A stretch of 64,000 nt of DNA, taken from assembly GCA_037953625.1 (NCBI GenBank), contig CM075656.1, positions 70,823,001 through 70,887,000 of the forward strand. The letters are read 5' to 3'. This DNA comes from Crotalaria pallida (Eukaryota > Streptophyta > Magnoliopsida > Fabales > Fabaceae). Position numbers and translations under genes: made by a program. Shown here one piece after another: positions 57,501 to 64,000 of this stretch; the first letter of the stretch is position 1; each line of letters begins with the position of its first letter. The notes below the pieces were generated by a model, which searched no databases, had not been told where the DNA came from, and saw nothing but the letters and a program-made list of their open reading frames with translations.

Positions 57501-57872
57501 AAAGTTTATGAAGATGTCAAAACAAATCAGCATGAATTGGAGGCCAAGGTTTTGGGTTCGGAACGGGAGGATGCCGACTGTTCTTCTAAGGTCAATCAAA
57601 CACTCCGTCGGTTGGAAGAGAATGGGGCCAAGATTCAAGAATTGAAAGATGAGTTGGCCCGTCGGGAGCAAGATCAATTAAAGATGACCCAATACATGGA
57701 AGCTGCCAAGGCCACACAACAAGAATTGGCTGCCAAAGCTGTCGCCTTGGTGGCTCCTTATCAGCAGATTACGGAGGCACTTGTAACCCATTTTCAAGAG
57801 TACAGGGCTGGACTCCGACGTCGAGATGCTTTCGCCAGAGAATGGCATTCTTTTAGTAATTTGTTTAGATGA
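54525..57872 (+). pseudogene. Antisense PMD gene of element D, three exons, one in-frame stop
   Basis: Exons are inferred at 54525-56106, 56184-56956 and 57051-57872. The introns 56107-56183 and 56957-57050 are GT-AG, and the joined exons total 3177 nt (1058 residues plus stop). Exon 1 encodes a PMD: FLDWLERLRPHKNKSWRRAG, HFRYGMMTPTLFDVAALTSL, a segment of the type VWLSAFVFC, and CVARQFGLCQGLP at the end. Exon 2 opens with basic KKKGGDLSSPKKSKKRRQS, a likely nuclear signal. The tail in exon 3 is a long Glu/Lys-rich coiled coil (KIQELKDELARREQDQLK). The only interruption is TAG at 55683-55685; the frame continues for the whole of the rest. The start is the ATG at 54525. The gene ends 70 bp before the end of integrase, which is read from the other strand, so the two genes converge tail to tail. 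Confidence 0.75.
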
Positions 57873-57942
57873 ACTTTTGTTTCCCTTTTTGTACTATATG
57901 TTTTCTGCACTTTGTTTCTGTCGTATGGATTTGCAATTTGGT

Positions 57943-59610
57943 TCAATGCATGTTTACTTCCGTCATTGTCGGCTTATATCTTTTCAAATACTTGCCGTTA
58001 ATTGCTTTAATCTTCTTCCCCGACTCGACTTCAACTAATTCGTATGCGTTGCCCGAAAAAGCCTTTAACACTTGAAATGGTCCTTCCCATTTTGGTGACC
58101 ACTTGCCATATTCATTAGAATTCTTGTCGATGGGTAAAATAACTTTCCATACTAGTTCACCCGGTAAAAACGACTTAAACTTAACTCCGACGTCGTAATA
58201 TCTGGCAATTCTTTCCTTTTGTCGCATAATATTTTCTAATGCCAAAAGTCTTTCGTCGTGCACCTCGTTCAATTCGTCAAACATGGAATTCCAAAAATCA
58301 TTCACAGGCATTTCATGTTGCCTCTGAAATCGTACTGATTCCAAGTTTATCTCAACTGGTAACATGGCCTCATGGCCATATGTTAACATATAAGGAGTCG
58401 TACCCGTTGCTTCATTTGGAGAATTTCGGATAGCCCACAATGCTGGTGTCAATGCTTCGTGCCAATTTCGTGGTTTTCCTTTGATTTGTTTCTTGATAAT
58501 GTTGATAATCCACTTGTTGGTTGCTTCTGCTTGACCATTGGCTTGAGCATAATAAGGTGTTGAAGTTAATAACTTGATTCTTCTTGATTCCAAATATCCT
58601 TTCAATTTGCTTCCCAAGAAAATAGATGCTTGATCAGTAGTTATAGTCTCAGGAATACCGAATCGACAGACAATATGGTCTTCAATAAAATCAATCACTT
58701 GTTCTTGTTCGACCTTTACCAAAGGTATAGCTTCCACCCATTTGGTAAAATAACCAACACCTACCAAGATCCTTGTATGGCCTTTTGAGGAATGTGGAAC
58801 AATTTCTCCAATAACATCTAATGCCCATCCTCTGAAAGGCCAAGGCTTGATAATCGAATGCAACTCTCCTGCCGGGACATTCTGAATGTAGCCATGTTTT
58901 TGGCATTCTTCACATGATTTTCCAAAGTTCATGCAATCCGATACTAGAGTAGGCCAAAAAACCCTTTGTCTTCGGAGGATCCATTTCATCTCTTCTCCGG
59001 CTTGATGTGCTCCACATATTCCTTCATGAACTTCTGCCAATGCTATGAAAGCATCTTCTTTGTCAAGACACACCTCCAAATTATCATCGACTGATTTGTG
59101 GTACAAGCCTCCTCCTAGTAACGTGAACTTGGTGGCCTTCAACTTCAAATCATCACTGGATGCCAAAGCATTTACCATCACTTCTCTTTCTTGGGGAGGA
59201 TACAATAACTCTTCGATCCGAGTCACGTTGCTTAGGACCTTCTTTGATACACAGTATCTTGACGCAATTTGGGCCAAGTGGTTGGCCTTTTGATTATGAC
59301 ACCGGTATATGTGTTCGACCGAAACATCGTCAAATTGGCACATCATCTTTTGCGCCATATTGCAATATTTGGCCAACTTTGGACTTAAACACTTATACTC
59401 ATTAACCAATTGTTTAATAACTAACTGAGAATCTCCCTTTATGGCCACGTTTTTGGCCTTTAGGAAAATTAAAATTTCAAGGCCGATTAAGATGGCCTCA
59501 TATTCAGCTTCGTTATTCAAAAACTGGTATTTGAGATTGAACATGAATTCCGTCGGGGGAAACGAGCAAGATTCTGACTCCTGACCCTTTTTTATGCGAC
59601 GACCCATCAA
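57943..59610 (-). CDS. Element D second RNase H (C-terminal part) and integrase
   Basis: An open frame of 555 codons within pol. It begins inside the second RNase H (NNEAEYEAILIGLEI, KGDSQLVIKQLVNEY) and continues to the integrase. The integrase has an intact H2C2 module (HEGICGAHQ and CEECQKHG), a core with ALDVIGEI, TTDQASIF and NGQAEATNK (complete D, D, E triad), and a C-terminal WEGPFQVLKAFSGNAYELVE segment. It is the best preserved coding part of this element. The true initiation is upstream in gag-pol, so the listed start is the point where this frame opens. Confidence 0.88.
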   Translation of the reverse strand: MMGRRIKKGQESESCSFPPTEFMFNLKYQFLNNEAEYEAILIGLEILIFLKAKNVAIKGDSQLVIKQLVNEYKCLSPKLAKYCNMAQKMMCQFDDVSVEHIYRCHNQKANHLAQIASRYCVSKKVLSNVTRIEELLYPPQEREVMVNALASSDDLKLKATKFTLLGGGLYHKSVDDNLEVCLDKEDAFIALAEVHEGICGAHQAGEEMKWILRRQRVFWPTLVSDCMNFGKSCEECQKHGYIQNVPAGELHSIIKPWPFRGWALDVIGEIVPHSSKGHTRILVGVGYFTKWVEAIPLVKVEQEQVIDFIEDHIVCRFGIPETITTDQASIFLGSKLKGYLESRRIKLLTSTPYYAQANGQAEATNKWIINIIKKQIKGKPRNWHEALTPALWAIRNSPNEATGTTPYMLTYGHEAMLPVEINLESVRFQRQHEMPVNDFWNSMFDELNEVHDERLLALENIMRQKERIARYYDVGVKFKSFLPGELVWKVILPIDKNSNEYGKWSPKWEGPFQVLKAFSGNAYELVEVESGKKIKAINGKYLKRYKPTMTEVNMH

Positions 59611-61360
59611 AGTACATCGTCCAAGGCCTTAAACCGACAAAGTTAGCAGATAAAGCCACGTCTACACATGGGTGATCCACCAAAAAGTTGGCTACCACTT
59701 GGCCTTTGACGGCTTTTAATGGCATATATTGAAGTGAAAATTCGGTTAACGCTAATGTCCACTTGCCGATCCTGCCATGGATGATTGGCTTGGATAGCAT
59801 GTATTTAATAACGTCAGACTTTGACAAAACTAAAACATGAAAACTTTTCATATAATGTTTAAGCTTTGTACAAGAAAAATAGAGTGCTAAACATAATTTC
59901 TCTATAGCACTATACCGTGGTTCGGCATCATTCAACACTCTACTTAAATAAAATACAGCTCTCTCTACACCATTTTCATTTTCCTGGGCTAACATAATGC
60001 CTATGGTATAATCGGAAGCTGATATATATAATTTTAAAGGGAAACCTGGTTGAGGCGGCATCATCACTGGTGGCGTTGACAGATATAACTTCAAATCATC
60101 AAAAGCCGCTTGTTGCTCTGGTCCCCAGTTAAAATTTTCTCCTTGTTTTAGCCTTACGAGAGGCGCAAAGGCTCTAGTCCTTCCCGACAAGTTTGATATG
60201 AATCTTCTCAAATAATTCACCTTGCCAAGAAACGACTGTACCTCTTTTTTGCTGGTCGGAGGAGATGCTTCTATGATTGCTTTGGCTTTGTTCTTGTCGA
60301 CTTCTATGCCATTTTTGTGGACAAGAAACCCCAAAAACTGACCAGTAGTGACTCCAAAAGTGCATTTGATTGTATTCATCTTTAGATTGTGCTTCCTCAA
60401 TCGGCTGAATGTCTTTTCCAGACTTTCCAAATGCTCTTCTTGGGTCTTTGACTTGATCACCACGTCGTCAATATACACCTCCAAGAACTTGCCAATCATG
60501 TCGTGGAAAATCAAATTCATTGCTCTTTGATACCTGGCTCCTGCATTCTTGAGTCCAAATGGCATCATAACCCATTCAAAGTTCTAATAGCACCAGGACA
60601 TTTAAATGCGGTCTTCGACACGTTGCCTTTCGCAATGAAAATCTGATTGCATCCTGAAAAAACATCTAACAAACTCATTACCTCATGGCAAGACGCTGAG
60701 TCTACCAACATATCTGCTATCGGCATAGGATATTCGTCTTTTGGTGTGGCACAATTTAGATCCCTGAAATCGACACAAAGTCGCATTTTTTCCATTTTTC
60801 TTTATCACATGTACTATATTTGCCATCCATTCGACATATCTTGCCGTCCTGATAAACTTCGCCTTCAGCAGTCTTTCTATTTCTTCTTTGATCTTGAGGA
60901 CTACATCAGGTGCAAAGCGTCGAACCGCCTGTTTGATTGGTTTGTGGTCAGGCTGTAAGGTCAGCCTACGTTCGACTAAATCTCTGTCGAGTCCTGGCAT
61001 ATCTTCATACTCCCAAGCAAAACAATCTTTGTTCTTCCTGATGAGATCAATGAGCTTTTGTCGGAATTCCTCCTTTAGCAATGAACTCACGTAAATAGGT
61101 TTCGGCTTCTCAGTCGTTCCCAAATTTACTTCATCTCTGGGATCCTCACTGATGAATCGTGATTCTTCATCTGTCCATCCTCTTTCGAATCCTATAGAGA
61201 TGTCATCTACAATACAATCCTGGAATGCACCTGTCTGGATGGTGCATTGCATCCTGTCGGCCACATAGGCCGACAGCCTTTCCAACTGTCGATCAACCAT
61301 CATTACTGGTCTAAGGCCGCTGCTCGACGGCCTTGTCCATTTCGACAATAGAAATCCCAT
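59513..61360 (-). pseudogene. Element D reverse transcriptase and first RNase H
   Basis: RT begins with CFAWEYEDMPGLDRDLVERR and RRFAPDVVLKIKEEIERLLK in one frame (60683-61360). VDFRDLN and PKDEYPMPIADMLVD follow in a second frame (60565-60795), then MMPFGLKNAGARYQRAM and YIDDVVIKS in a third stretch (59513-60568). RNase H with FYLSRVLNDAEPRYSAIEKL and the start of the second RNase H (TMYFDGSSHKKGSG) complete it. At least two frame changes break the domain, so this copy cannot make RT. Confidence 0.88.
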
Positions 61361-62141
61361 AATTTTCCATTAGACACTTGTCCACTATGGGCTTCTGAAA
61401 ATGTTCAGCATCAAGTCGAATTGGCTTGATACTTGGATTGTAGACCTTGAAGTCTACGTGCATTTGCTGCATGTAACAGGGACTATCGTTTGCAGCAACG
61501 ACCTCCACCTTGTTTTCTTGATTCCATAGAACCAATTTCTGATGGGCCGTTGAAGGAACGGCCCCCACAGCATGAATCCAGTCTTTGCCTAGTAGCAGAT
61601 TATAGCTAGCCTTGGATGGGACCACAACGAATAAAGTATCTCTTATGACTGATCCTACCTCGACCTTCAGCATTGTTACACCATGTGATTGAGCGATCTT
61701 TCCAGTGAAACCGACCACAACCACATTTGTCGGAATCAAGTCCGACTTTGCTTTTCCCATTCTCTTAAACACATTCCATGGTAAGACATTGACGGCTGCC
61801 CCTCCATCTACTAACACTTGGTTAAGGGGTTTCTCGTCAACGATGGCCTTGATGTGCAAAGGCCTCAAATGTTCCCTCTTGCTTTCTTCAAGAGGCTAGA
61901 ACTGTGCAATGTGTCCAATATCTACTTCTAGATGAAGCCTATCCAAAAGAAAAAGACATTCAAGAAGACCCGGTACCTCATCACTTAAGTATGAATCATC
62001 AGATCCATCACTTTCGTTTCCTTCTTCGTGGGCATGGTCTCCCGGCATGTCGAAAGGCAAACCGACATTGTTAATCGAGAGGCTATTGATCTTTTTACTT
62101 TGGGCATCTATCATATCTTGATCATTGGCAATGATGTCCAA
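61311..62141 (-). pseudogene. Element D protease region
   Basis: The retropepsin-like segment LNQVLVDGGAAVNVLPWNVF carries the catalytic Asp in the D-G-G form used by this group. It is followed by GFTGKIAQSHGVTMLKVEVG and ASYNLLLGKDWIHAVGAVPS. A stop near 61896 separates it from an acidic linker upstream (SDGSDDSYLSDEVPG). It is frame-shifted relative to gag and to RT. Confidence 0.75.
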
Positions 62142-62148
62142 AGTATCT

Positions 62149-64000
62149 TCAGAATTCCTTCATATGATTCGTCCATTTGTTGGACCCTTCAGACTTCCTC
62201 ACCCATTTCTTCTTTTGTTTGATTCCTTGTCGACCCTTAGCCGTTTTCGGCCTCATGGTTGCGACTAAACATCCTTGGTCATTCATGGGTAGCTCGTCGA
62301 TGTTAACCTCTTCAGCTTCTGCTTTTCGTATCCTTTGGAGCCTCCTTTTATGAGTTCGGGCCAATCCTTCATAGATCGATCCAGATGTCGACCCTGATTG
62401 CTGCCTCTTTTGCATGAGTCGATCACGCACAGTTAGCCTTGAGGAACGTCCTCCATAAATCCTTCGACTAGAAAGAGGCCGATGGGCCTCTCGGGAAGTT
62501 TCTCGTCGAATGTGTTCCCTTTCTTGGATCCTGACTCTTATTTTCTTTCTCAAATCCTTCCTTTTGGAATCCTTCTCCTTTTGTGTCGCAGTCTTTCCAT
62601 CGTAAACCACTTGACATCTTGGACAAATTTGAAGGTCTCCAATTTGCCTCCTCTTACAGAAATGTCGGAATGATTCTCCGACTTCCGGAAACACTTCTGC
62701 ATCATAAGCCAGTGATAGGGTACTAATAGAGAACACCCCTTGAGCCTCGATCTCGTTGACTTCTTTCTAGAAAGGGTCAGTGTCAATCTTCATGTCTTTT
62801 TCCAGGAACTTCAGCTTTCCCTTGTCGATCCCCTGTTGAATTAAGTCCCTGAAAGCAAAGCAATCATTGGTATTATGAGTGCAATTGTTATGATATTTGC
62901 AATACTTTCTTCCTTTCAGTTCTTCCTTTTTCAACAGTTTATGGCCTTCCGATAATCTAATTTGTTTATCCTTTAACAACGTATCAAAAACTTGTTCAGT
63001 TCTAGAAACGTCGAAAGTTTATGTTTTCTTATACAAATTTCCGTTAACGGGTTTGGACGGTTTCAAGGCGGAACATGTATAAGGTTTTTCGTTTCCTAAC
63101 TCTATCACGTTCACCTCCGAACCATTGTCAAATGCCTCCCCGTCAGAAGGCTGAGAATCGACATAGTGAATTCGTTCTCTCTTGGGAACTTTGGAATCTC
63201 TTCCTTTCATTTTTTCATCTCTTAGATTTTCAATTTGCCGCACACAAGCGGCTAATTGAGCCAAATATAAAAGATGTTGGGTAACCAACTTCTTTCGAAT
63301 ATGATATTCTAAACCGGTTACAACCATCTTAACCACTTCCGGTTCAGGAATCGGAGTAAAACATCTACTCCTCATTTGCCTGAAACGCGATAAATAATCA
63401 TCGATGGGCTCCCCAGCGAACCTTTTCACACTTAACAAATCTGTTAAGGCAACTCTCAGTTCGCCTGTATAGAATTGTTCATGGAAAGATCTTTCCAACT
63501 GGGTCCAAGCATGGATAGAATTGGATCGCAATGTTGAGAACCATGAAAAAGCATTTTTTGTTAAAGAACTAGGGAACAGCCGCATTTTGATTCCCTCATC
63601 AGCGACCAAATCACCCAATTCAATAATGTAACGAGTGATGTGTTCGACAGTAGATTCGCCTGCTTCTCCGGCGAACTTTGACAACTTCGGTACCTTTGTC
63701 GCCCTTGGGATTTCCGCTAGTTGTACCCACTCCGGAAAGGGTGAACTAAAGCATGGCTAGTTAGCCATGCCGACATTGAACCCAATCCGACTCAAAGCTT
63801 GTTCGACTATTCGGTTTACATCCTCTGGCTCGACTCGTGTCTCCCTTCCTTGTCGGAGTAAATGTCTAGCCAAATTCTGTCTTGCTAGTGCTGCTTGAAG
63901 ATCCTCTCCTCTTTGCATGAATGCAACTTGCGCCGGATTCTGAACATATTGTGGTGCCTCGACACCAGGATGGAATACCACTTGAGGGTTTTCCGGCATC
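62149..64000 (-). pseudogene. gag: Element D Gag (start outside window)
   Basis: One frame runs from the window edge to 62149 with stops TAG 63757-63759, TAA 63019-63021 and TAG 62767-62769, ending at TGA 62149-62151. The gag domain shows AGEAGESTVEHITRYIIEL, AFSWFSTLRSNSIHAWTQLE and FAGEPIDDYLSRFRQMRSRC. It is followed by a CKYHNNCTHNTNDC segment, a zinc-knuckle-like motif of this family. The first stop replaces a codon at AN*PCFSSPFPEW, where Gln is likely. The C-terminal part is Arg/Lys-rich. Confidence 0.85.

Larger units (their letters stand above)
52528..64000 (-). mobile_element. Element D: Ty3/gypsy Tat-lineage LTR retrotransposon with antisense PMD gene (cut by window end)
   Basis: The left LTR (3' LTR in coding sense) is about 52528-54249, followed by a polypurine tract (54250-54265). 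The antisense PMD gene (54525-57872) and then integrase, doubled RNase H, RT, protease and gag follow on the minus strand to the window edge. The right LTR and primer-binding site are outside. The order and the second RNase H place it in the Tat lineage, like element A, but the protein sequences are clearly different from A. Gag and RT are damaged by stops and frame changes; integrase is open. Confidence 0.85.

Overview
This window looks like gene-poor, AT-rich nuclear DNA of a eudicot plant. The reasons are plant Ty3/gypsy and Ty1/copia retrotransposons, primer-binding sites matching plant tRNA-Asp and tRNA-Arg, plant CACTA, MULE, Harbinger, hAT and Stowaway-type elements, and one intact TCP transcription factor gene. 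A legume is my guess from general resemblance; no search was run.

Layout. Positions 1-2718 hold intergenic DNA with a Stowaway-type and a Harbinger-type MITE. Positions 2719-17890 are a Ty3/gypsy Tat-lineage retrotransposon (element A, coded on the minus strand) with a 5-bp target duplication. Its gag-pol is broken by stops, and a spliced antisense plant-mobile-domain (PMD) gene lies at its 3' side. Its right LTR is split by a CACTA element (14630-17332). Positions 17902-24367 are a MULE-like element with long inverted arms. It hosts a CACTA element (17913-22184) carrying captured exons of an HRD1-type ubiquitin ligase and an At4g37920-like protein, plus a MITE and an LTR-like block. Positions 24672-33773 look like a CACTA element (F) holding a Stowaway-type MITE, which is split by a complete but gag-pol-less LTR retrotransposon (element C, 25742-32949) that also carries an antisense PMD fragment. 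Positions 33774-43100 hold retroelement debris, MITEs, a LINE remnant and simple repeats. The intact host gene, a TCP5/13/17-type transcription factor, is at 44000-44983. Positions 45000-52527 hold a LINE scrap, a tiny SINE-like retroinsertion, a decayed Ty1/copia fragment and a MULE MITE with a 9-bp duplication. From 52528 past the window end lies a third LTR element (D), again Tat-lineage on the minus strand with an antisense spliced PMD gene.

Main point. All three large LTR retrotransposons (A, C, D) keep a gene for a plant mobile domain in antisense in their 3' part. In A and D it is a multi-exon gene of about 1,060-1,130 codons: PMD, then a basic nuclear-signal-like segment just after the first intron, then a coiled-coil tail. 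In C the antisense fragment is the only recognisable coding sequence left. Host PMD proteins of the MAIN/MAIL1 type are connected with transposon silencing, so an element-borne antisense PMD system is the most interesting feature of the window.

Limits: only the TCP gene is likely to be a functional host gene. The element ends supported by target duplications are firm. The left end of D, the LTR-like block at 22922-24078 and several minor repeats are tentative.
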